From Coleofasciculus sp. FACHB-T130 (GTDB taxonomy: Bacteria > Cyanobacteriota > Cyanobacteriia > Cyanobacteriales > FACHB-T130): a stretch of 64,000 nucleotides of DNA. The stretch lies in contig NZ_JACJOG010000035.1 of the NCBI RefSeq assembly GCF_014695375.1, forward strand, positions 62,001-126,000, in the 5' to 3' direction. The notes under the pieces are model-generated. The model had not been told where the DNA came from. It did not search any database and worked only from the letters and a program-made list of their open reading frames with translations. Of this stretch, positions 16,500 to 24,584 are shown piece by piece (position 1 is the first letter of the stretch; the number at the start of each line of letters is the position of its first letter). The position numbers were made by a program, and so were the translations under genes.

Positions 16500-17828
16500 A
16501 TGTTATATCGCCAATCGGTAAACAAACTGCGAAAATTCCTACCAAACCTCCGCTCTTTGCGTCGCTTTGGGATATCTATTCTTCTTTTCTTGGGCATCGT
16601 ATTGTTTAGCTGGTTCGTGATGGCTCAGCAGCCAGTCACGCTCAACCTGTTGCTGCCTGCCCCAGATGCCCCACCCTTGCAGCGGATGATCAAAGACTTC
16701 GAGGCAGAGAATCCAGGCATTCGCATCAACATCGTTGAAGGTCCTAACGCTACAAACTTGGTTGAAGACCTCTATACCTCTGCTTTCATCTTGGGAGAAT
16801 CTCCTTATGACCTGGTGGTCATGGATATCATCTGGACGCCAAAATTTGCGGCGGCGGGTTGGCTGCTAGACCTCAGCAACCGGATTTCCCAAGACGAATT
16901 GGCAGCATTTTCACCCAATGATGTCGAAGGGGGACGTTACGAAGGCAAGCTGTACCGACTGCCAATTCGTTCTGATGCGGGGATGCTCTACTACCGGAAA
17001 GACTTGCTAGCAGAAGCCGGATTGCAGCCGCCAGAAACTTTTCAAGATTTGATGGCAGCTTCCAAAACCTTGCAGAAGGCAGGAAAGGTAACATGGGGCT
17101 ACCTCTGGCAAGGTCGCCAATACGAAGGAGCGGTGGCAATGTTTATGGAGGTTCTCGAAGGCGCTGGTGGCTTCTGGGTGAATCCCGACACGTTAGAAGT
17201 TGGGTTAGATCGACCGGAAGCCTTAAGAGCCATCGAGTTTTTGCGCGGCACCGTTCAGGAGGGTGTTGCTCCGCCTGGGGTGACAACCTATCACGAAGAA
17301 GATACCCGACGCTTCTTCCAAAACGGTCAGGCAGCGTTTTTAAGAAGTTGGCCTTATGTCTGGCCCTTAGCGAATGAAGAGACTTCGCCCATCAAGGGAA
17401 AAATCGGGATTAAACCGATGGTTCACGCCGCCGGTCAAAGTGGGGCGGCTTGCCTAGGCGGCTGGGGTTTTGGAATTTCTAAATCCTCTCGACATCCAGA
17501 GGAAGCCTGGAAAGCGATTCAATACTTTACCAGTGAAGAAACACAGCGGCAATTCATATTGAAAGAGGGCTATCTGCCCAGCCGACGGGCATTATTTACA
17601 GACCCACAGATTGTCACTAAATACCCCCACTACCCGCAGATTTTAGAGGTGGTGCAAAAAGCCGTCTTACGTCCGCCGATTGCACAATATGCCCAAGCCT
17701 CTGATATTTTGCAACGCTACCTCAGTGCCGCACTCACCAACCGAACGAGTCCGGAAAAAGCAATGCAATCTGCCGCCAATGAAACGCGCCGACTCCTCAA
17801 CGCGGGTCAAGCGAAACCGTCGGCATAA
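16500..17828 (+). CDS. ABC transporter sugar-binding protein
   Basis: A family 1 solute-binding protein of 442 residues from ATG 16500 (a TTG at 16446 would add 18). The N-terminus has a basic stretch, a hydrophobic segment (FGISILLFLGIVLFSWFVMA) and probable cleavage before QQPVTLN, placing it in the periplasm, possibly anchored. The mature part shows the usual MalE/ThuE-like features: DAPPLQRMIKDFEAENPGI, YDLVVMDIIWTPKFAAAGWLLDL, and GGWGFGISKSSRHPEEAW near residue 340. It heads a four-gene importer operon for an oligosaccharide or compatible solute such as trehalose, sucrose or glucosylglycerol; the sequence does not say which. Confidence 0.9.
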   Translation: MLYRQSVNKLRKFLPNLRSLRRFGISILLFLGIVLFSWFVMAQQPVTLNLLLPAPDAPPLQRMIKDFEAENPGIRINIVEGPNATNLVEDLYTSAFILGESPYDLVVMDIIWTPKFAAAGWLLDLSNRISQDELAAFSPNDVEGGRYEGKLYRLPIRSDAGMLYYRKDLLAEAGLQPPETFQDLMAASKTLQKAGKVTWGYLWQGRQYEGAVAMFMEVLEGAGGFWVNPDTLEVGLDRPEALRAIEFLRGTVQEGVAPPGVTTYHEEDTRRFFQNGQAAFLRSWPYVWPLANEETSPIKGKIGIKPMVHAAGQSGAACLGGWGFGISKSSRHPEEAWKAIQYFTSEETQRQFILKEGYLPSRRALFTDPQIVTKYPHYPQILEVVQKAVLRPPIAQYAQASDILQRYLSAALTNRTSPEKAMQSAANETRRLLNAGQAKPSA

Positions 17829-17842
17829 CCAGGCAACCCTGT

Positions 17843-17897
17843 AAAAGGCAAAAGTCAATCAAAACAATTGCATCATTTGCGGTTTCTTTTGCCTTTT
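17843..17897 (+). promoter_or_regulatory. Inverted repeat between binding-protein and permease genes
   Basis: AAAAGGCAAAAG (17843-17854) is the exact reverse complement of 17886-17897 with a 31-base loop. Placed just after the binding-protein stop, it could act as a partial terminator or mRNA stabiliser, raising binding protein over membrane components, a common layout in ABC importer operons. Confidence 0.45.
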
Positions 17898-17955
17898 CAC
17901 CTTGGACTTTTTACTTGTTTAAGAGTTAGTCTTTTGAATTTTTACCTTTGACTTC

Positions 17956-18867
17956 ATGATGAACCTGAATACAATCCGAGGTCGGGAACAACGCACGGGC
18001 TGGATCTTACTACTGCCTGCCTTGCTTGTCCTGTTATTGGTCTATGGCTACCCGATTGTCCGGGCATTCTGGTTGAGTTTGTTTACGAAGAACCTAGGAA
18101 CCGAGTTGCAACCTGTCTTCGTGGGTCTGGATAATTACGGGCGGATGGCGGGGGATGGTCGTTTCTGGCAGAGTTTCTGGACAACAACAGTCTTCACTAC
18201 CTCAGCCGTCATTATCGAGCTATTACTAGGGCTGGGAATCGCTCTGGTTCTGACTCAGAAATTTCGGGGAAGAAGCTTGGTGCGAACGACAGCTATCTTA
18301 CCGTGGGCATTACCGACTGCTCTGATCGGTCTTGCCTGGGGTTGGATTTTTAACGACCAGTTTGGCGTTGTCAACGACATTCTCAGACGAGTCGGTCTCA
18401 TAGAAGGTGGGATTAACTGGCTGGGAGATCCAACGCTGGCATTGATGGCGGTGATCTTTGCCGATGTTTGGAAAACCACGCCGTTTATCAGCATTCTGCT
18501 CTTAGCTGGGTTGCAGTCGATTTCGCCTGACCTCTACGAAGCCCATTCGATTGATGGAGCAACCCCTTGGCAAAACTTCACTAGAATTACGCTACCGTTG
18601 CTGATGCCGCAAATCTTAATTGCACTGCTATTTCGATTTGCCCAATCTTTCGGGATTTTCGACTTGATTGCGGTGATGACAGGTGGCGGGCCTGGAGGTT
18701 CGACGGAAGTGGTCTCGCTGTACATCTACTCCACCGTGATGCGCTACTTAGACTTTGGTTATGGTGCGGCGCTGGTGGTAGTGACCTTTACGTTGCTGAT
18801 TGTAGCAGTAGCGATCGCTAGTTTCTTGCTCAGTCGCTCTCGTGCCAAAACTTCAGGAGCCGCTTAA
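17956..18867 (+). CDS. Sugar ABC transporter permease 1 (MalF/ThuF-like)
   Basis: A 303-residue inner-membrane protein with about six helices. The EAA loop that docks on the ATPase is LYEAHSIDGATPWQNFTRITLPLL (about residues 194-216), in the exact form of sugar importer permeases. It forms a pair with the next gene, which starts four bases after this stop. Together with the binding protein and the ATPase it makes a complete type I carbohydrate importer. Confidence 0.93.
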   Translation: MMNLNTIRGREQRTGWILLLPALLVLLLVYGYPIVRAFWLSLFTKNLGTELQPVFVGLDNYGRMAGDGRFWQSFWTTTVFTTSAVIIELLLGLGIALVLTQKFRGRSLVRTTAILPWALPTALIGLAWGWIFNDQFGVVNDILRRVGLIEGGINWLGDPTLALMAVIFADVWKTTPFISILLLAGLQSISPDLYEAHSIDGATPWQNFTRITLPLLMPQILIALLFRFAQSFGIFDLIAVMTGGGPGGSTEVVSLYIYSTVMRYLDFGYGAALVVVTFTLLIVAVAIASFLLSRSRAKTSGAA

Positions 18868-18870
18868 GTT

Positions 18871-19755
18871 ATGACTGTCATTCCCCAAGAACGCCCAACC
18901 GCTCCAACCCCAACCAAGGGGAAAAAGTTTTCCTGGAAAAAAATCTTAATGCCCCTGGCAGTTGCCCTGGTAGTAATCTTCTGCCTAGCGCCAGTTTTAT
19001 GGCAACTGCTGACTTCATTCAAAGTCAATGAGGATATTGCCGCCGTTCCCACGGTCTATTTTCCCACTCGATACACCCTTGCTCACTACATTGAGTTATT
19101 CGTTCGTCGTCCGTTTTGGCGCTACATCTTAAATAGTGCCTTCGTCTCGATTACTTCCACTGCTCTAGCTTTAGCCATTGGGGCACCCGCGGCTTACGCT
19201 CTGGCACGATTGCATCTTCGGGGCGGCAAAGTTATCCTTGCTGGTGTCTTAATCATTACTTTATTCCCTGGAATTTTGTTGTTCTTGGGACTGTTAGAAA
19301 TTGTCCAGGCATTTCGCTTGGGTAACAACTATTTGGCGCTGATAATTCCTTATACCGCCATCAATTTACCGTTGACGATTTTAGTGCTGCGAAGCTTTTT
19401 CGAGCAATTGCCAAAAGATTTGGAAGATGCTGCTAAAGTCGATGGTTATAATACGTTCCAAATGCTGACGCAAATCTTACTGCCGATGACGGTTCCAGCT
19501 TTGGTAACAACTGGAATTCTCACCTTTATTTTTGCTTGGAACGAGTTTATCTTCGCCCTCACCTTTATTACTCGTGAAGATATGAAGACGATTCCGGTTG
19601 GGGCTGCTCAATTAGGCGGTGCGTCCCTATTTGAAATTCCATACGGGCCAATTGCTGCGGCAACGGTCTTGGGAACTTTGCCCCTAGTTTTACTGGTGTT
19701 GTTCTTCCAGCGCAAGATTGTCCAAGGTTTAACAGCGGGTGCTGTTAAAGGATAA
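18871..19755 (+). CDS. Sugar ABC transporter permease 2 (MalG/ThuG-like)
   Basis: A 294-residue inner-membrane protein with six predicted helices; the first follows the basic KGKKFSWKKILM stretch. The EAA loop is DLEDAAKVDGYNTFQMLTQILLP (about residues 188-210). It starts three bases after the first permease stops, so the two are co-translated and should form the heterodimeric channel. Confidence 0.93.
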   Translation: MTVIPQERPTAPTPTKGKKFSWKKILMPLAVALVVIFCLAPVLWQLLTSFKVNEDIAAVPTVYFPTRYTLAHYIELFVRRPFWRYILNSAFVSITSTALALAIGAPAAYALARLHLRGGKVILAGVLIITLFPGILLFLGLLEIVQAFRLGNNYLALIIPYTAINLPLTILVLRSFFEQLPKDLEDAAKVDGYNTFQMLTQILLPMTVPALVTTGILTFIFAWNEFIFALTFITREDMKTIPVGAAQLGGASLFEIPYGPIAAATVLGTLPLVLLVLFFQRKIVQGLTAGAVKG

Positions 19756-19773
19756 AGGGATGAATTTTGAGTT

Positions 19774-19797
19774 TTGAGTGATGAATGAATCACTCAA
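19774..19797 (+). other. Hairpin and short direct repeats in the spacer before the ATPase gene
   Basis: TTGAGTGAT (19774-19782) pairs with ATCACTCAA (19789-19797). Further on, AACTTTCAACCTTCAAC occurs twice (about 19848-19864 and 19873-19889). The 145-base spacer is thus repetitive and non-coding, which supports the downstream ATG 19901 as the ATPase start. Confidence 0.5.
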
Positions 19798-19900
19798 CCT
19801 TAAAAATCATCCCTTTTCTCAGACTGAGCCAGAAACCGAGGTAAAAAAACTTTCAACCTTCAACTTTCTGCAACTTTCAACCTTCAACCTGTTTAAAATC

Positions 19901-21001
19901 ATGGCTAGACTCGAACTCCGAAACTTAAATAAAACCTATAATCCGAAAGTCATCCCGGTCAAAGACGTTAGCTTGAGCGTAGAAGATGGTGAGTTTCTCA
20001 CGTTACTTGGACCTTCTGGATGCGGTAAATCTACCATTCTGCGGTTGATTGCAGGTTTGGAAGAACCCACTCGCGGTCGGGTCTCGATCGGGGATAAAGA
20101 TGTCACAAACTTGCGACCGGGCGATCGCGACATTGCAATGGTATTTCAAAGCTATGCCCTTTATCCTCACATGACGGTTTACGAGAATATCGGTTCTGGT
20201 CTCAAACTGCAAAAAACACCCCCGGAAGAAATTAAACAACGGGTGGCAGAAGCTTCAAGAGTATTGGGATTAGACGAATTAATGAGCCGCAAACCGGGTC
20301 AAATGTCTGGCGGACAACGGCAGCGGGTCGCCCTAGCACGGGCTTTGGTACGCCGTCCTCATGTCTTTTTATTAGATGAACCCCTAAGTAACTTGGATGC
20401 GCTGTTGCGGGAAAACGTCAGGGCTGAAATTAAGCAATTATTTGAATCTCAACACGTTCCAGTTGTTTACGTCACCCACGACCAGACAGAAGCGATGACG
20501 CTTTCTAGCAAAGTGGCTGTTCTCAACAAGGGCGATGTGCAGCAACTTGACCCCCCCGAACGTATTTATAATAATCCGGCAAATCTATTTGTAGCTGGGT
20601 TTGTGGGCAGTCCCCAGATGAATTTGTTAACGCTGCCTTGCCAGGGAAATTCCGCCATGCTAGGTAATTTTAGAATCCCGCTGCCGGAAGTTCCAACCGT
20701 GCCGCCGCAGATTGTGTTGGGGATTCGTCCGGAAAATGTTCGCATTGCACAACCTGAAGATAGAAACACCGTTCGGGGTCGGGTGTTTTTGGTAGAAAAC
20801 TTGGGGATGAACAACTTAGTAAGCGTACGGGTTGAGGGTTCTGCTGGCGAACCCACGACAATTCGTACCTTGTTACCGACGGATCGGCGCTGGAGTGGCG
20901 AAGATATAACACTGGCATTGCCACTTCAGAATATCCACTGGTTTGATGTGCAGACGGGGGATGCTGTTTTTAGACGGCAACCGCTTGCGGTTGGGCGTTA
21001 G
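19901..21001 (+). CDS. Sugar ABC transporter ATP-binding protein (UgpC/MalK-like)
   Basis: A 366-residue ATPase from ATG 19901 (MARLELRNLNKTYN); longer readings from 19778 only add repetitive spacer sequence. Walker A is GPSGCGKST, the Q-loop VFQSYALYPHMT, the ABC signature MSGGQRQRVALARAL, Walker B VFLLDEPLSNLD and the H-loop VYVTHDQTEAMT. The C-terminal 130 residues are the OB-fold regulatory domain of MalK/UgpC-type ATPases, which can serve several importers. It is the last gene of the operon and is followed by a hairpin. Confidence 0.93.
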   Translation: MARLELRNLNKTYNPKVIPVKDVSLSVEDGEFLTLLGPSGCGKSTILRLIAGLEEPTRGRVSIGDKDVTNLRPGDRDIAMVFQSYALYPHMTVYENIGSGLKLQKTPPEEIKQRVAEASRVLGLDELMSRKPGQMSGGQRQRVALARALVRRPHVFLLDEPLSNLDALLRENVRAEIKQLFESQHVPVVYVTHDQTEAMTLSSKVAVLNKGDVQQLDPPERIYNNPANLFVAGFVGSPQMNLLTLPCQGNSAMLGNFRIPLPEVPTVPPQIVLGIRPENVRIAQPEDRNTVRGRVFLVENLGMNNLVSVRVEGSAGEPTTIRTLLPTDRRWSGEDITLALPLQNIHWFDVQTGDAVFRRQPLAVGR

Positions 21002-21053
21002 GCAACACTAAAGCTTCATTTTGCAATCAGAAAAAATTTTTGTTTGACTCGGT

Positions 21054-21087
21054 CAAAGAGCCAGGGGATTGTTTCCCTGACTCTTTG
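21054..21087. terminator. Hairpin between convergent ATPase and porin genes
   Basis: CAAAGAGCCAGGG (21054-21066) pairs with CCCTGACTCTTTG (21075-21087) with a single C-A mismatch and an 8-base loop. It lies 53 bases after the ATPase stop, ahead of the convergent porin gene. There is no good T-run, so the efficiency is uncertain. Confidence 0.6.
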
Positions 21088-21203
21088 CTATGCCCCTAAA
21101 TCTGCGAAGACTCTACAGAGCTTGCCTGTGCTATGCACCGCTACGCTAACAAGTGATCGCGTTTCGGTAATGCTCAGAATGGTAACAGGATTAAAACACT
21201 TTC

Positions 21204-23021
21204 TTAAAACACAAAACTGGTGCGGACGGTGCCGACATAAATTAGATCGTTGTTAGCATTGTGTTCGGGATTTGTAATTACAAAAAATCCTGGGGTAATC
21301 GCAATATTATCAGTGATTTGATAGCGGTAAAAGGCCTCTAAATGTAAGGAGGTATCGGGATCTTCGCGCCCAACAACATCATTTTCAATCGCTTTAGGCG
21401 GTTGACCAATCACGAATCCGAGCAGATTACCCAGTCCACCGACATCGGGCAAAGCAAAGCTTAAAGCCCACGTAAAGATTTTGGCATCGCTGCCTTTATG
21501 TGGATCGGATTCGGCACGAGCATTAATTAACCCTGTCCAGCCGGAAATGTTGAAGTTAGGAGAGACTTGATAAGAGGCTTGTAATCCATAAGCATTGGTA
21601 GAAAGATTCGCACCATTAAAAGGGTCTTCGGCGTTACGACTGCCTTTGCCAGTGACGATGTTATAAGAATGAATATAAGTCAAACCCACACTCAGACTGT
21701 CTGTAGGATATAAAGTGACTTGAGCGATCGCGCCGTAACGACCCCCAAATAGACCCGTTTCCGCTTGATTGGTGTTCGATGCGAGATATCCCAAAGACAG
21801 CCGCACCGCTCGACTAATGCGATATTCTAAACCAAACCCCGTGCCTCCATTCAACCCGAATAGCTGCGATTCCCCGGCAAAGTTAGAAACGGTGCCAAGA
21901 AGAGAATTGTTGATATAGGGATTGAGGGTAGGCGTAAAATCACCAAAGCCAATCCCGATAATACCAAAGTAAACAATCGCTTGTTCTGTCACCGGATACC
22001 GATAGAACAGTCCGCCAATTTGAATGTCATTCTCGTTGTTTCCGGTGAATGAGAGTTTGGCGAAGTTAGTTCCCGTCACCGTTGCAAAGTTAGGAGTATT
22101 TTGAGCAGCTAATCGGGTTCTCAACAAGTCTTGACCAGAGAAACTGGTATCAAAATTCAATTCAACTCGGTTGCTGAGGACAACATTCGCATCGCCATCC
22201 TGGTTGTTGATTTCACCGCCACCAACTCCACTGACGGCAAACAGGATTTCTCCCCGGAGTCTGGTTGTCGTGGAAAAGCGTTGTTCTTCTAACTGAGTAA
22301 CGGATGCTTCTAAGTTACCGACGCGAGTTAACAAGGTTGCGAGTTCTGGTGCAAATTCCGTTTGCAATCGTTGCAATGTCGCTAAATCTTCTTGGCTGGC
22401 AAGTTCGCCAGTTGAGGTTTGAATGAGTTGATTGATTCGATTGAGACACGCATTCAACCCGGCGGCAAATTCATAGCGACTGAGTGCGCGGTTGCCTCTA
22501 AAGGTGCTGTCGGGATAACCTGCAATGCAACCATAGCGCTCGACTAGGGATTCCAGCGCCTGGAATGCCCAGTCTGTCGGCTGCACATCGGAAAGTTGAG
22601 TGACGGAAGTGACTTGCTCCATCGAGTCAGCTTCTAGCTCATCTAGGCTGGTTAGCTCCAAGCCGTCGATGGTTTGCGCTATTGTTGTCGCTTTTTCGCT
22701 TAACTCTGTTTCAATAACTGATTCAATAACTGGCGCTTCCGGTAAATTTGGATTGAGATCGGCAGGAGTCGGCTCAGATAGAACGGCAACTGAACTGACA
22801 TCTATGCTGATATCTATTGGTGAAAGCTCGGTGCTGTTTGCTCCTGGTGGCTCCTGGGTTTCTGGGGTAGATGAGGCAATTGTTTCTAAGGAAGTGGTAT
22901 TAGGTTCGGTATTGGCAATTTCTGTGGCGATCGCTTCTATAGCAACGGCACGATTGCACAATAGCAAAGCGACACCCCAGATGCCTATACCAAGTCCTAA
23001 AGCCCGGAATAGCTTAAACAT
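21204..23021 (-). CDS. SLH-domain OprB-type porin (cyanobacterial outer-membrane porin)
   Basis: A 605-residue porin from ATG 23021, chosen because GGAGGA sits four bases upstream; the in-frame GTG 15 bases before overlaps that ribosome site. Signal peptide: FRALGLGIGIWGVALLLC to about RAVA. A long low-complexity Ser/Thr/Glu segment (residues 25-140) is followed by an SLH domain (LSDVQPTDWAFQALESLVERYG ... YPDSTFRGNRALSRYEFAAG) that binds peptidoglycan-linked polymer, a coiled coil (LLTRVGNLEASVTQLEEQ), and the OprB beta-barrel ending in the terminal Phe (VRTSFVF). This layout is the standard cyanobacterial porin, which passes ions and small solutes. The minus-strand leader carries a hairpin. 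Confidence 0.92.
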   Translation of the reverse strand: MFKLFRALGLGIGIWGVALLLCNRAVAIEAIATEIANTEPNTTSLETIASSTPETQEPPGANSTELSPIDISIDVSSVAVLSEPTPADLNPNLPEAPVIESVIETELSEKATTIAQTIDGLELTSLDELEADSMEQVTSVTQLSDVQPTDWAFQALESLVERYGCIAGYPDSTFRGNRALSRYEFAAGLNACLNRINQLIQTSTGELASQEDLATLQRLQTEFAPELATLLTRVGNLEASVTQLEEQRFSTTTRLRGEILFAVSGVGGGEINNQDGDANVVLSNRVELNFDTSFSGQDLLRTRLAAQNTPNFATVTGTNFAKLSFTGNNENDIQIGGLFYRYPVTEQAIVYFGIIGIGFGDFTPTLNPYINNSLLGTVSNFAGESQLFGLNGGTGFGLEYRISRAVRLSLGYLASNTNQAETGLFGGRYGAIAQVTLYPTDSLSVGLTYIHSYNIVTGKGSRNAEDPFNGANLSTNAYGLQASYQVSPNFNISGWTGLINARAESDPHKGSDAKIFTWALSFALPDVGGLGNLLGFVIGQPPKAIENDVVGREDPDTSLHLEAFYRYQITDNIAITPGFFVITNPEHNANNDLIYVGTVRTSFVF

Positions 23022-23081
23022 AGTTCCTCCGCACACCTGTATACACGCTGGTGAAAGCGCTGAGTCGGCAAAGACAACCTG

Positions 23082-23103
23082 TGAAAAACTCCCTAGTTTT
23101 TCA
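23082..23103 (-). promoter_or_regulatory. Leader hairpin of the porin gene
   Basis: TGAAAAACT (23082-23090) and AGTTTTTCA (23095-23103) form a perfect 9-bp stem with a 4-base loop, about 60 bases upstream of the porin start on the minus strand. It may be a 5' UTR structure controlling porin expression. Confidence 0.45.
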
Positions 23104-23276
23104 AAATCTTTTGTAGTTAGGTTAAAACTCGGTTGTTCTCAGCTTTGCTCAACCGCGCTTTAAAAATTAATCTGTAGCTTGATTTTATCTATTATTTTCC
23201 GATTTTTAGCTGATTTGATGCAGTTATTGACATTCTGTAAACTTAGAAGCGGCGAATGAGAACTGCACAAATCTGA

Positions 23277-23432
23277 AGGGAATTATTAGGAGCGATCGCT
23301 CAAATCTTAAATGAAGGTTTAAAATTATATGTTCAAGGCGGAGCTACTTTTAAAATTCTTTGCTATAAAAAAGGTAAGAAAGATAAAGCATCCTTCTTAG
23401 GTAGCATTGTTGCTTATCATTTTCATGAATAA
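23277..23432 (+). pseudogene. Start-less ORF remnant
   Basis: The frame from 23277 reads about 51 protein-like residues (RELLGAIAQILNEGLKLYV... to YHFHE) and then stops, but a TGA lies directly before it and no start codon is present. It looks like the C-terminal piece of a lost gene; the family is not recognised. It lies in the 526-base divergent spacer between the porin and DUF2808 genes. Confidence 0.25.
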
Positions 23433-23547
23433 TTGTTGAAGATGATATACGCGATCGCTTTGCCGTAAATGGCTCTCCCTTTAGAAAAGCTTTCCAAGTT
23501 CGTGAATCGCATCTACCAGACACTCGCACCCCTAGGAGGTCACAACA

Positions 23548-24102
23548 ATGAAGCGTCTTAAGCAATTGTCTCTGGCATTAATTGCAGGCACTCTTACCTT
23601 TGGCGTCGGCGCTTCTGGAGTAAACAATCCATCAGCGCAGGCGATTCAATTCTCAAATGGCAGAAGTTCTTTTGGTGTTCCTTTTCAATTAAGTAATACC
23701 AGAACGAGTCAAGCCAGCGTCCGGTTCAGAGGCGCAAGCTATTACTTCACTTTTAACTTACCAAAAACGGCGTCTCAATCTTTAAATCGAGTAACAATTC
23801 GTCAAAATGGTGGCAATTTAGTTGAATTCGATTCTGCCAGAACTAAAGCGTTTCTCAATGAGGAACCCAAAGAGAATTGTAAGTTGGGCGAAGTAAAAGT
23901 TGACAAAAAAACTCAGGAAGTTGACCTAGTATTCGATCCCCCAATTCAACCCGGTCAAACTGTAACGGTTGCCATTGGACCCTTTGAAAATCCTAGTGTT
24001 TCTGGGATTTATAACTTTGGCGTGTCAGCGTTTCCTACAGGCGATAAACCCGAAAAGCAATTTTTAGGTTATGGTCCTTTGCGCTTTTTTGATGCTCGGT
24101 AA
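23548..24102 (+). CDS. Exported DUF2808 protein
   Basis: A 184-residue protein with a signal peptide (KRLKQLSLALIAGTLTFGVGASG, cleavage near PSAQA). The mature domain (VRFRGASYYFTFNLPKTASQSLNRVTI ... CKLGEVKVDKKTQEVDLVFDPPIQPGQTVTVAI ... GPLRFFDAR) matches the pattern of DUF2808, a cyanobacterial exported family of unknown function. A strong AGGAGG (23534-23539) lies eight bases before the ATG, suggesting high expression. A terminator follows 30 bases after the stop, so it is a single-gene unit. Confidence 0.85.
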   Translation: MKRLKQLSLALIAGTLTFGVGASGVNNPSAQAIQFSNGRSSFGVPFQLSNTRTSQASVRFRGASYYFTFNLPKTASQSLNRVTIRQNGGNLVEFDSARTKAFLNEEPKENCKLGEVKVDKKTQEVDLVFDPPIQPGQTVTVAIGPFENPSVSGIYNFGVSAFPTGDKPEKQFLGYGPLRFFDAR

Positions 24103-24131
24103 AGTTTGTATTATCAATAAAGCCAAGCCGC

Positions 24132-24164
24132 AACCGCTGGGGAGTTTTCTCTAGCGGTTTTTTC
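24132..24164 (+). terminator. Rho-independent terminator after the DUF2808 gene
   Basis: AACCGCT (24132-24138) pairs with AGCGGTT (24153-24159), followed by TTTTTC. Confidence 0.82.
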
Positions 24165-24332
24165 GTGAATATTCTTGACAATATAGTGATTCTCGGTTAA
24201 GCATGATTTCTCTGTATCGGCGTTGTATTGTAGTGCGGGGATCGTCTGCCGCGATCGCGCCGAGCGAACTTACTCATATAGCCTAACTAGGGCTAAAAAT
24301 CCTCTAAAAAACTCAAGGGAAAAAAGTTAAGC

Positions 24333-24344
24333 ACAAACGTTTGT
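24333..24344. promoter_or_regulatory. 12-bp palindrome, possible repressor operator for the URC genes
   Basis: ACAAACGTTTGT is a perfect palindrome with the central CG seen in LacI/PurR-type operators. It lies about 240 bases upstream of the GTP cyclohydrolase-like gene, in an otherwise AT-rich spacer (24165-24584) with no other feature. No regulator gene is adjacent, so function is speculative. Confidence 0.35.
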
Positions 24345-24584
24345 ATAGATGAATTCATGGAAGTATAGCGATAGGATTAGATTTCTATTAAGTTAATTTA
24401 AAAATCTGGAAATTGTATAAGTTTGTAGCAAATAATACTAAATGAAAGGGTAGCAACCACAAACAGATTTGGCTGTGCAGGATACTCCGAGAGCCAAAAT
24501 CCCCTTGCTATGATGAGAGCTTATTTCCAATTCCCTGCGTAGATTGCCCTAGACGACATCTTGAGTGCATCTTGTGAGCTATTT

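Noticed and set aside
22600-23163. 187-codon plus-strand ORF
   Set aside because: It lies antisense to the low-complexity N-terminus of the porin, which has a signal peptide, SLH domain and ribosome site.
23350-23565. 71-codon minus-strand ORF
   Set aside because: It overlaps the start and ribosome site of the DUF2808 gene and has no plausible protein features.
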